The notes beneath the pieces are model-generated. The model was not told the origin of the DNA. It saw nothing but the letters and a program-made list of their open reading frames with translations, and searched no databases. DNA of 6,125 nucleotides from an uncultured Ignavibacteria bacterium (lineage in GTDB: Bacteria; Bacteroidota; Ignavibacteria; SZUA-365): NCBI GenBank assembly GCA_913060595.1, contig CAJXSA010000241.1:1-6125 (forward strand), read 5' to 3'. The position numbers were made by a program, and so were the translations under genes. How positions within the stretch are numbered: position 1 is the first letter of the stretch; every line of letters starts with the position of its first letter. Shown here piece after piece: positions 1-5,510 of this stretch.

Positions 1-904
1 AAAGCATGCTCGAGAGCAGGAAAAACGCGAACACGGGGAGCGTCCATTTCCAGCCGCCCACGCCGTACAGCGTTGCGGCGAGAAGATACGTGGCCACAGC
101 GCCGGACACCGAGAGCATGCGCAGCTTCCAGGCGAGGAGTCCGACGAGCAGACCGAGTCCAGTTCCTGTTACGAAGCGAGCAGCAGCTGCCTCGCCGGGG
201 GACGCGAAACAGAGATGGAGGGCGAGGACGCTCATGAGCGGAACGGTCAGGTTGTCGAGGCCTCGCGAGGATGCCGCTTCCCAGGCCGTTGCGAACAGTG
301 CGACGGAGAACACCGCAAGAAACCAGAGCACGGGGGTGTCCGCCAGTTGTGCAGCGAATTCCATGCTGCGGTCGCCGTGCACGAGAACTCCGGCGAGCAG
401 GGCGATGAGTGATCCGGCCAGCATGGCTGCCGATCCTTCAATCGATTTCCTGTCGGAAGTGACATGATACATGCGCGGCGCGCGCAGGCTTTCACCGACG
501 ATACCCGCTGCACCGTCGCCGAGCGCCATGACCAGTATGCCGGTCACGACGAGGCCGGATGCGGAATCCCAGAGCGGTACTGCGAGCAGCAGCAGCGCAA
601 GCGGATAGTATACCGTTCCGTAGGATTCACGGGGACTGTGATGCACCGCACGCAGCCAGCCCCGGGCGTAGGCGGCTGCGTTGACCGCGACGAATACTGC
701 CGCGATGAGAATGACCGCGCCGGCGCGGGGAAAAAACGCGGGGGCGAAAAAGATCACCACGCCTGTGGCGACATGCACGATTTTCCGTGTGACTTCGTCG
801 GGCCATCCCATGCGTCTGCGCAGAAGTTCCGTAAGCAGCAGCAGGGCTGCGATGGACACGCCGAGCACACCGAGTCGAATAAGATCTGTGGCGGTTAAGG
901 ACAT
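1..904 (-). CDS. Phytol/dolichol kinase-like membrane protein fused to DUF92 (C-terminus beyond left edge)
   Basis: An open frame of 301 codons runs without a stop from ATG at 904 off the left edge. The protein is very hydrophobic with many predicted membrane helices. Residues 1-235 carry marks of the phytol kinase (VTE5)/dolichol kinase-like CTP-dependent prenol kinase family: RKIVHVATG (40-48), GDGAAGIVGE (129-138), DRKSIEGSAAM (151-161) and a GLDNLTVPL segment (215-223). From about residue 262 the sequence LSVSGAVATYLL...GGWKW...FFLLSSML matches the N-terminus of DUF92 (TIGR00297-type) membrane proteins, so the full protein is probably a fusion. By family, the kinase part would phosphorylate a polyprenol or phytol-like alcohol in the membrane; the real substrate is unknown. 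The start is the weakest point: no good Shine-Dalgarno precedes ATG 904, and an in-frame GTG lies two codons upstream. The gene begins about 40 nt after a strong terminator, so it is probably a separate transcription unit, although I see no clear promoter. Confidence 0.87.
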   Translation of the reverse strand, partial: MSLTATDLIRLGVLGVSIAALLLLTELLRRRMGWPDEVTRKIVHVATGVVIFFAPAFFPRAGAVILIAAVFVAVNAAAYARGWLRAVHHSPRESYGTVYYPLALLLLAVPLWDSASGLVVTGILVMALGDGAAGIVGESLRAPRMYHVTSDRKSIEGSAAMLAGSLIALLAGVLVHGDRSMEFAAQLADTPVLWFLAVFSVALFATAWEAASSRGLDNLTVPLMSVLALHLCFASPGEAAAARFVTGTGLGLLVGLLAWKLRMLSVSGAVATYLLAATLYGVGGWKWTLPVFAFFLLSSML

Positions 905-931
905 GAGCACAGGTGAACGATGCGTGGAGGG

Positions 932-1027
932 ATGGATGAGAGGAAAAAAAACGGATGGCAGGGATGTTCAGGAAATGATCCCCGTGCGGGAGTCTCCGTA
1001 AACATCCGTACCATCCGTCTCATCCGT
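932..1027. repeat. Inverted array of 9-nt ACGGATG-type repeats
   Basis: On the minus strand there are three head-to-tail 9-nt units, ACGGATGAG (1027-1019), ACGGATGGT (1018-1010) and ACGGATGTT (1009-1001), and then a decayed fourth unit (1000-992). On the plus strand the same order reappears as ATGGATGAG (932-940), a 10-nt A-rich insert (941-950), ACGGATGGC (951-959) and AGGGATGTT (960-968). The arrangement is an imperfect palindrome whose inner units form the terminator stem. Similar units in the same order in both arms suggest the palindrome arose by copying and inversion of a short array. Confidence 0.75.
944..1018 (-). terminator. Intrinsic terminator after the two-gene OmpA-type unit
   Basis: Reading the minus strand, positions 1018-1002 pair with 967-951. 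The 17-position stem has 15 Watson-Crick pairs, one G-U and one C-C mismatch. The 34-nt loop can itself form a small GC hairpin (TCCC/GGGG). The stem runs directly into eight Ts (951-944). It lies 21 nt after the stop codon at 1039, where termination of the upstream gene pair is expected. Confidence 0.82.
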
Positions 1028-1038
1028 GTTCGTCCGGC

Positions 1039-1749
1039 TCAGATGCCCGCGACCGGGGTTGCGATCTGATAGCTTTTTGCCTTTTCGGCCTGCCAGTAAT
1101 CCGCCGTCACCTTGCCGCCGTCGGTGGAGATGAAGGCGACGCCCGTGGCTTTGCTCTTGATGACATTCCACGGCTGGATGGCGGTTTTCCCGTTCGCCTT
1201 CACGAGCTGTCGCGCTTTTCCGACTTCACGGCCGCTGTCGTCATGAAAACGCACGTTGACGACGACGTCCTGCGCGTCCGTGTTGGCCAGCACGAGGTAG
1301 ACCTCGACATCGGGATCGCTGACGTAATGCGGACACACAAGCTTTGAGTATCCGACCGCTTCCTGTCCCACCGTCGTGGTGTTTTTCCAGGACTCGTTCG
1401 GATTCTTGTAGAACTGCCAGTACTCTGCGACCACGTTTCCGCCCTTCGACGAAATGTGAATGGTACCGTTCGCCACGCTCTTGACGTACTTGCCGGGATC
1501 GAGATTCAGTTTGCCGTACGGCTGCAGGAGTTCCTTGCCTTCGCCGAGGAGCTTCCCGTCGTTGTCATAGAACTGGAAGGAAACGATGGGACCCTTTCCC
1601 TGCACGTCGGTCACGACGAGATGTGCCTCGATGACCTTCGGATCGTTGACGAAATGGTTGATGATGTACTTGTCCGCGCCCTGGGCGAACACGCGCGTGG
1701 CGAGCAGCGCCAGGACGGCGGTCATGATCAGATACCTGGTGTATTTCAT
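1039..1749 (-). CDS. Exported two-domain protein, paralogue of the upstream OmpA-domain protein without the OmpA domain
   Basis: This 236-residue protein has a Sec signal peptide (basic MKYTR, hydrophobic core, likely cleavage after VFA at 22), so it should be periplasmic or surface-exposed. The mature part is two copies of a ~90-residue domain, about 28-115 and 136-222. Each has an H(F/Y)V.DP motif near its start, a (F/H)(Y/H)(D/N)..G turn in the middle and YWQ at its end (110-112, 218-220). The alternating hydrophobic pattern suggests a beta-sandwich. The first copy best matches the first copy in the upstream neighbour and the second matches the second, so the internal duplication is older than the gene duplication. 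The only cysteine is C139. A GGAG Shine-Dalgarno lies five to six nt before ATG 1749. The gene follows its paralogue by 35 nt, so they are almost certainly co-transcribed, and a strong terminator follows. The domain family is not one I can name; a partner or structural role beside the OmpA-domain protein is inference. Confidence 0.92.
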   Translation of the reverse strand: MKYTRYLIMTAVLALLATRVFAQGADKYIINHFVNDPKVIEAHLVVTDVQGKGPIVSFQFYDNDGKLLGEGKELLQPYGKLNLDPGKYVKSVANGTIHISSKGGNVVAEYWQFYKNPNESWKNTTTVGQEAVGYSKLVCPHYVSDPDVEVYLVLANTDAQDVVVNVRFHDDSGREVGKARQLVKANGKTAIQPWNVIKSKATGVAFISTDGGKVTADYWQAEKAKSYQIATPVAGI

Positions 1750-1784
1750 AGATGCTCCATTGCCTTCGTGTGTGTTTCCCGTGA

Positions 1785-2888
1785 TCAGAGTTTCTTGAAT
1801 TCGACGCGACGATTGATCGCCCGATGCGCGGGCGTGTCATTCGGCACCAGCGGCTGCGCGGGACCGTACCCCACGACGAGCAGACGACTCGCCTTCACAC
1901 CGCTCTGCACGAGAAAATCCTTCACCGCGTTGGCGCGGCGTTCCGAGAGCTTGCGGTTGTATTCTTCCTTGCCCACGCTGTCGGTGTGTCCGCCGACTTC
2001 ATAGCGCGCATCCTTGTTGCGGTCGCTTTTCATCGCCTTGGCGACTTCCATCAGGTCGGCATAGGAGCGTTTCTGTATCTTGTCGCTGTCGAAATCGAAC
2101 TGCACCTGCACGCGGATCAGCGGCTCCGCTTCGATGACGGCCGCCACCGGGGCGCTTCCCTGCATGGCATGGGCGACCTGGTATTTCTCCTTTTCAGAGA
2201 CCTGCCAGTACTCTCCCGTGATCAAACCGCCTTCGGTCTGTATGTAGGCGACGCCGGTCATTTTCTTGCCCCCGACCATGTCCAGAGGCTGAATGGAAAA
2301 CTTTCCGTTCTTCGGGATGTTGACCTTGTGCTGTCCGGCCAGCTCACCCTGGTCATTGTAGAATTCCACGTACACGGTGGGCGCGGTGCCCTCTGCATCG
2401 GCGACGACGATATAGCTCTCGATGGCCGGATCGGCCACGAAATGCTGGCACACCAGTTTGGTGGCCCCGGGACCCACCGCGGCGGGGACGGCAATGTTCT
2501 TCCATCCCTGTGCGGACTGCTTGTAGAACTGCCAGTACTGTCCGGCCACGTTCGTGGTCGAACGGATGCGCAGCGTTCCGACCATTTTGCGGCCCTGCAC
2601 GTACTTCTCGGCGTTGATGTTGAGCTTGCCTCCGGCGGGAATGACTTCTTCCGCCTTCCCGACGACGTTCCCTCTCTCGTCGTAGACGTGCACGTTGATC
2701 GCCCCGCCGCGTCCTTCGACGTCGCTGACCACGAGATGGCCCTCGATGACTGCCGGATCGGAGACGAAATGATTGATGATGAGATACTTGCCCGCCTGTC
2801 CATATGCGCTGCCCGCAGCTGCGAGCAGCAGGAACGCTGCGCAGGCATGCATGATGACAATGCGTTTCACACGCGCGTGTTGATGCAT
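1785..2888 (-). CDS. Exported OmpA-family protein with two copies of an unrecognised beta-rich domain
   Basis: The 367-residue product starts at ATG 2888, immediately after a strong GAGGAGG. A longer in-frame start at 2972 would place non-signal sequence before the signal peptide and would overlap the preceding gene's end region. Residues 1-30 form a Sec signal peptide. Two copies of the domain also found in the downstream gene follow (about 35-123 and 144-231), each ending in YWQ. Residues 257-365 are an OmpA C-terminal domain: VQFDFDS near its start, GHTDSVGKEEYNRKLSERRANAV (300-322) and a closing NRRVEF. D303 and R318, 15 residues apart, match the pair that in OmpA binds diaminopimelate of peptidoglycan. 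The protein should therefore be held to the cell wall, presenting the two beta-rich domains in the periplasm. I see no transmembrane beta-barrel; the duplicated domains take its place. The mature protein has one cysteine, C147. It is co-transcribed with the shorter paralogue. Confidence 0.95.
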   Translation of the reverse strand: MHQHARVKRIVIMHACAAFLLLAAAGSAYGQAGKYLIINHFVSDPAVIEGHLVVSDVEGRGGAINVHVYDERGNVVGKAEEVIPAGGKLNINAEKYVQGRKMVGTLRIRSTTNVAGQYWQFYKQSAQGWKNIAVPAAVGPGATKLVCQHFVADPAIESYIVVADAEGTAPTVYVEFYNDQGELAGQHKVNIPKNGKFSIQPLDMVGGKKMTGVAYIQTEGGLITGEYWQVSEKEKYQVAHAMQGSAPVAAVIEAEPLIRVQVQFDFDSDKIQKRSYADLMEVAKAMKSDRNKDARYEVGGHTDSVGKEEYNRKLSERRANAVKDFLVQSGVKASRLLVVGYGPAQPLVPNDTPAHRAINRRVEFKKL

Positions 2889-2891
2889 GAA

Positions 2892-2899
2892 TCCTCCTC
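2892..2899 (-). promoter_or_regulatory. Strong Shine-Dalgarno that fixes the start of the OmpA-domain gene
   Basis: On the minus strand GAGGAGGA ends four nt before ATG 2888, near-complete complementarity to the 16S rRNA tail. It supports this start over the in-frame ATG at 2972, which would make a 28-residue extension ahead of an otherwise normal signal peptide. Confidence 0.85.
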
Positions 2900-2923
2900 G
2901 GTAAATCGGAATGGATGTGAAAT

Positions 2924-2960
2924 CGTCACTAATATAGCGAATGAAAGGGAAAACGGGCAT
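2924..2960 (-). promoter_or_regulatory. Candidate promoter for the OmpA-domain gene pair
   Basis: The minus strand reads TATATTAG with the TATATT hexamer at 2936-2931, in the only AT-rich patch of this 90-nt gap. It would place the transcript start near 2924 and give a leader of about 36 nt. It resembles both a sigma-70 -10 box and the -7 element TAnnTTTG of Bacteroidota. No convincing -35 or -33 element is present at the right distance, so the call is tentative. Confidence 0.35.
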
Positions 2961-2978
2961 AGAACGGTGCAATCCGGA

Positions 2979-3707
2979 TCAGCTTTTCACGCGCAGGACG
3001 GAACGTCCCCCGTCGACTCCCACGATCTGGCCCGTCATCCACGACGCATCGTCGGAAAGAAGAAAGGTTGCCAGCGCGGCCATGTCTGATGGCTCACCGA
3101 GCCGAGGAAGCGGATGCATGCCCGCGATGTTTGCGGCACTTGCATCGTTCGCAAGCAGCGGTGCCGCCATGGTGCTGCGCGTCAGCGAGGGAGCGATCGC
3201 GTTGACGCGCACGCGGGGAGAAAATTCTGCCGCCAGTGATCGCGTCAATCCCTCGACAGCACCCTTGGCCATGCTGATGGAGGCGTGGAAAGGGAAACCC
3301 TGCTGCACCGCAACGCTGGAAAACAGGACGATCGATGCGCCGCCTTCCGCGCGCTTGAGCGCGGGAACAGCGCTGCGGACGGCATGTGCCGCCCCGAGTG
3401 CGTTGACACGGTAATCGGTGAGGAACTCATCGTCTGTCAGTCTCGACAGTGACTTCAGGGTGATTGTCCCTATCGCATAGACAAGACCGCTTAGGGAAGA
3501 ACCCGCGTCCGACGCAGCGCGTTCGAACAGGGTTTCGTCAAGTACATCGCCCTGTGTGCTGGAGGCTCCTGTTTCATCCGCGATCGCCGCCAGACGGTCG
3601 CTGTCGCGTCCCACGAGGTGCAGCGCTTTCCCCTGCAGATGCAGGCGGCGCGCAATTTCCGCACCGACCGCGCCGGAGGCTCCGTAAATCATGATTGTGT
3701 TCGCCAT
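2979..3707 (-). CDS. SDR-family oxidoreductase-like protein lacking the catalytic tyrosine
   Basis: The 242-residue product has the usual length and layout of a classical short-chain dehydrogenase/reductase, a cytosolic NAD(P)-dependent enzyme. The Rossmann glycine motif is GASGAVG (9-15), GDV (53-55) is the adenine-contacting segment, N102 matches the catalytic Asn, and S130-S131 end the serine strand. K148 matches the active-site lysine, RVNAIAP (167-173) follows, and WMTGQIVGVDGG (223-234) is the usual C-terminal signature. The exception is residue 144, four before the lysine and 13 after S131: it is Ile (codon ATC, 3278-3276) where classical SDRs have Tyr. The usual NNAG is also altered, to YAIG (77-80). 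ATC to TAC needs two changes and the rest is intact, so this is not a recent decay event. I recall related bacterial SDRs with a small or aliphatic residue here, but cannot confirm it. Substrate unknown. An AAGGA lies eight nt before the ATG; the gene follows its upstream neighbour by 83 nt. Confidence 0.93.
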   Translation of the reverse strand: MANTIMIYGASGAVGAEIARRLHLQGKALHLVGRDSDRLAAIADETGASSTQGDVLDETLFERAASDAGSSLSGLVYAIGTITLKSLSRLTDDEFLTDYRVNALGAAHAVRSAVPALKRAEGGASIVLFSSVAVQQGFPFHASISMAKGAVEGLTRSLAAEFSPRVRVNAIAPSLTRSTMAAPLLANDASAANIAGMHPLPRLGEPSDMAALATFLLSDDASWMTGQIVGVDGGRSVLRVKS

Positions 3708-3790
3708 GGGAAGTGTCCTTTGTGTTGTGTTCAGAGGGACACACCGACTCAGTCACAACCCGGAAGGACAGCGTTGTAGTTCCGCGATGT

Positions 3791-4210
3791 CTACGCGCGT
3801 ATTGCAGTCAATGTCCGGAGGAATTCCGCGGCTTTTTCCGTCTTGAAGCCCACGATCACGCGTCCGCTGCGGTCATCGTGGAAATCGGAGGCCTCGAAGG
3901 AGAATTCAATGCGTCCGTCCTCGGGCAGATCCACATGCAGCAGCGCTGCTTTCGGATGCTCATGCAGGATGTTGATGACGCGCCGTCCGAAGGCCTGTGC
4001 GAGCACGCGTTTCCGGGTGACGACGATGAAACCGGCGAATCCTTCCGCCCGATGCTTGAAGCGCTTCCCCGGCGCACGGAAATCCTTGAACACCACCCAT
4101 CCCCTGACATTCTCATCTTCGATCAGAATGTCCTCCGTCTCCAGCGTCGCCCGGATGTTTGCGGGAATACGGCCGAGCAGGAACAGGCGTGATAAGAAGG
4201 AGATAGGCAT
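3791..4210 (-). CDS. Small cytosolic protein, possibly PH-like domain
   Basis: The 139-residue product has no signal peptide and no membrane helix beyond a mildly hydrophobic N-terminus (MPISFLSRLFLLG). The core from about residue 36 alternates short beta-type segments: GWVVFKDFRAPGKRFKHR, then FAGFIVVTRKRVLAQAFGRRVINI (58-81), then IEFSFEASDFHDDRSGRVIVGF (101-122), ending in a likely amphipathic helix TEKAAEFLRTL (124-134). A 'GxIxxTxxRlxa' strand pair followed by a strand-rich part and a C-terminal helix is the pattern of bacterial pleckstrin-homology-like domains, so a lipid- or protein-binding role is possible; this is inference from pattern only. The start is supported by GGAGG four to five nt before ATG 4210, and the stop is TAG. 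It sits between the lipoprotein gene (112-nt gap) and the SDR gene (83-nt gap), with no evidence of a shared function. Confidence 0.86.
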   Translation of the reverse strand: MPISFLSRLFLLGRIPANIRATLETEDILIEDENVRGWVVFKDFRAPGKRFKHRAEGFAGFIVVTRKRVLAQAFGRRVINILHEHPKAALLHVDLPEDGRIEFSFEASDFHDDRSGRVIVGFKTEKAAEFLRTLTAIRA

Positions 4211-4287
4211 GTGTCCTCCGTGTGTGGAATGCGATGGTGCTGCGTCGCGCCCGGTATTCGGTGCTGCATTGCGGTGTATCCTGTGCG

Positions 4288-4305
4288 GAGGGGAGGTTTC
4301 CCCTC
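4288..4305 (-). other. GC-rich hairpin between the lipoprotein and PH-like genes
   Basis: GAGGGG (4288-4293) and CCCCTC (4300-4305) form a perfect six-pair stem with a six-nt loop, 18 nt after the lipoprotein stop codon. No T-run follows on the minus strand, so it is not a standard intrinsic terminator. It may protect the transcript 3' end or weakly attenuate read-through into the next gene. Confidence 0.4.
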
Positions 4306-4322
4306 GCGCTGCGAGAACGCCG

Positions 4323-4856
4323 TCAGCTGCCGGTGTGTGTTGCGGGAAGGGGGGCGCGCAGCAGGCGCAGGTCGTCGATCCATACCGTGCCGCTTCCGTC
4401 GACCACGAGGTTGAGGCGCACGTTGACGGGATTCTGCCCTTGTTTCAGGAAAAACGGCGTCTGTACCGTCGACCAGGGAATGTCTCCCGTCCATGGCGAG
4501 TTCAGGCCGCGCGAAAAGAATTCACGTCCGTCCTCGAACACGCACCACATTTCGAGGTAGGCCATGCCATTGAGGTTCCGGGACTTGACCGATGCCTGGT
4601 ACACCAGCATGGCGTCTTCGATATCGATGTCTCCGGTCTCGTAGAGACGTATGGTCGTCGAGGTATCCACCGTGAGGCTGAGCGATCCGTTCCCGTCGTG
4701 GCTGTCACTGTCGAGCAGAATCTTCCCTTGCTGTACAAGATTTTCGAGGTCGTCGACCGGAAAGGCGGCGAGCTCCGTCGTCTCGTTCTGCGGTGCGCCG
4801 CATGCAGAGAGGATGAGTAAGGATGTGAGAAGGAGAAAAATGCTTTTGCTCCGCAT
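4323..4856 (-). CDS. Lipoprotein with a beta-sandwich-like (carbohydrate-binding-module-like) body
   Basis: The 177-residue product begins with a lipoprotein signal: MRSKS, a leucine-rich core, then the lipobox LSAC with C19 as the lipidated residue. G at +2 (no Asp) would direct it to the outer membrane under the E. coli Lol rule. After a short linker, residues 45-166 form a strand-rich domain with DGNGSLSL (54-61), LVYQASVKSRNLNGMAYLEMWC (84-105), DGREFFSRGL (109-118), PFFLKQGQNP (134-143) and a closing GTVWIDDLRLL (156-166). An ending in VWIDDLRL after alternating strands is typical of jelly-roll, carbohydrate-binding-module-like or galactose-binding-like folds. I recognise the pattern from unnamed bacterial lipoproteins but cannot assign a ligand. 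C105 is a second, non-lipidated cysteine. AGGAG six nt before ATG 4856 supports the start. It follows the TolB-like gene by 42 nt, so the two exported products are probably co-expressed. Confidence 0.92.
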   Translation of the reverse strand: MRSKSIFLLLTSLLILSACGAPQNETTELAAFPVDDLENLVQQGKILLDSDSHDGNGSLSLTVDTSTTIRLYETGDIDIEDAMLVYQASVKSRNLNGMAYLEMWCVFEDGREFFSRGLNSPWTGDIPWSTVQTPFFLKQGQNPVNVRLNLVVDGSGTVWIDDLRLLRAPLPATHTGS

Positions 4857-4898
4857 GGAACGCTCCTGGTTTCGGGTAAAATGTTTGGTCGATATGGA

Positions 4899-5417
4899 TC
4901 AATCACGGCCGCCAAGCTGTCGCTCGATATGCGCGGCAAGATCGGAGGCAAGCTCCGGCAGGACGGCGGCAATGGCGTCGCGGTCGCTGGCTTCGCTCAA
5001 CACGGGCTCGATGCGCTGCACGGAACGCGTTTTCGCGTCGAGAAAAAGCAGAGAGATGCTGCTGCCACCTCCCTTGTGAATTTCCACCGATCCCGCGATC
5101 CAGTACCGGACGGAATCGAAGCCGGAAAGATCCGTCCAGACCTGCTCCAGCAGCTCTTTCGCATCGGCTTTCGCAAGGGACGCCGGGAATTCGTATGCGA
5201 CGTTTCGGACGGGAAAACCGCGCGCTGCAAGCATCTCCGTGAGCGCGTCCTGCAACCGGGCGCACTGCGTATCGTTCCATTCATGTACTGCACTCTGGTG
5301 CGCGATGAAACCGAGGACGGAGATGTCCTCTTCTCCTGCAGTCTGTCCGTTCGCAGCCGTGGCCGCGGTCACGAGAAGGATGGAAATTAACGTGCTGAAA
5401 ACTGTCTTGAAGTGCAT
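4899..5417 (-). CDS. Small exported protein resembling the TolB/CsgG/FlgO-type N-terminal fold
   Basis: The 172-residue product has a Sec signal peptide (MHFK, hydrophobic 6-22, probable cleavage near ATAANG|Q). It has no lipobox, so it should be a soluble periplasmic protein. The mature part starts with a strand, ISVLGFI (32-38), then a long helix, RLQDALTEMLAARGFPV (54-70), a helix around 85-96, a strand pair with YWIAGSVEI (105-113) and SISLLFLDAKTRSVQR (120-135), and a C-terminal helix, AAVLPELASDLAAHIERQL (150-168). This order, including the 'GSv' strand and the 'l.lda.t' strand, resembles periplasmic domains of the TolB-N/CsgG/FlgO/LpoB group, which act in envelope assembly complexes. 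The likeness is by pattern only, and function is unknown. AAGGAGT six nt before ATG 5417 supports the start. It lies 93 nt after the monooxygenase gene and 42 nt before the lipoprotein gene. Confidence 0.88.
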   Translation of the reverse strand: MHFKTVFSTLISILLVTAATAANGQTAGEEDISVLGFIAHQSAVHEWNDTQCARLQDALTEMLAARGFPVRNVAYEFPASLAKADAKELLEQVWTDLSGFDSVRYWIAGSVEIHKGGGSSISLLFLDAKTRSVQRIEPVLSEASDRDAIAAVLPELASDLAAHIERQLGGRD

Positions 5418-5436
5418 GATAGACTCCTTGGCTTGT

Positions 5437-5506
5437 GGACCTCGTGCATGGATACGAGGACCTTGCCGCCGGGTTTCACCCGAACCAGCATCCGTGCCAG
5501 TGCACG
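5437..5506 (-). other. Three consecutive small hairpins in the gap before the TolB-like gene
   Basis: Read on the minus strand these are CGTGC/GCACG (5506-5502 with 5497-5493, loop four), CGGGT/ACCCG (5482-5478 with 5474-5470, loop three), and a nine-position stem with one T-T mismatch (5462-5454 with 5445-5437, loop eight). The last ends about 10 nt before the AAGGAG ribosome-binding site of the gene starting at 5417. No T-run follows any of them. They could be a structured leader, a processing site or a weak terminator for the monooxygenase gene; the sequence does not decide. Confidence 0.4.
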
Positions 5507-5510
5507 CCCT

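Noticed and set aside
6..898. Several plus-strand frames of 65-153 codons in the left region
   Set aside because: They lie opposite the uninterrupted kinase/DUF92 frame, which carries clear family motifs, and have typical shadow composition.
2889..2972. Upstream ATG at 2972 as the start of the OmpA-domain protein
   Set aside because: It would add 28 residues before a normal signal peptide and ignore the strong GAGGAGG placed correctly for ATG 2888; the candidate promoter also lies inside this stretch.
1824..3089. 421-codon open frame on the plus strand opposite the OmpA-domain gene
   Set aside because: Its translation is His/Leu/Val-rich low-information sequence with no domain. It is the antisense shadow of a gene with a signal peptide, repeats and a full OmpA motif, and it overruns the neighbouring gap and the SDR gene.
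1750..4230. Similar ACACA-rich stretches just upstream of the ribosome-binding sites of three genes (starts 1749, 3707, 4210)
   Set aside because: The similarity is short and mixed with the Shine-Dalgarno itself, and it is absent from the other leaders. It is not enough to call a regulatory motif.
3843..4820. 325-codon open frame on the plus strand
   Set aside because: It spans two well-supported minus-strand genes and the gap between them, has an Arg/Ser/Pro-rich shadow composition and no recognisable motif.
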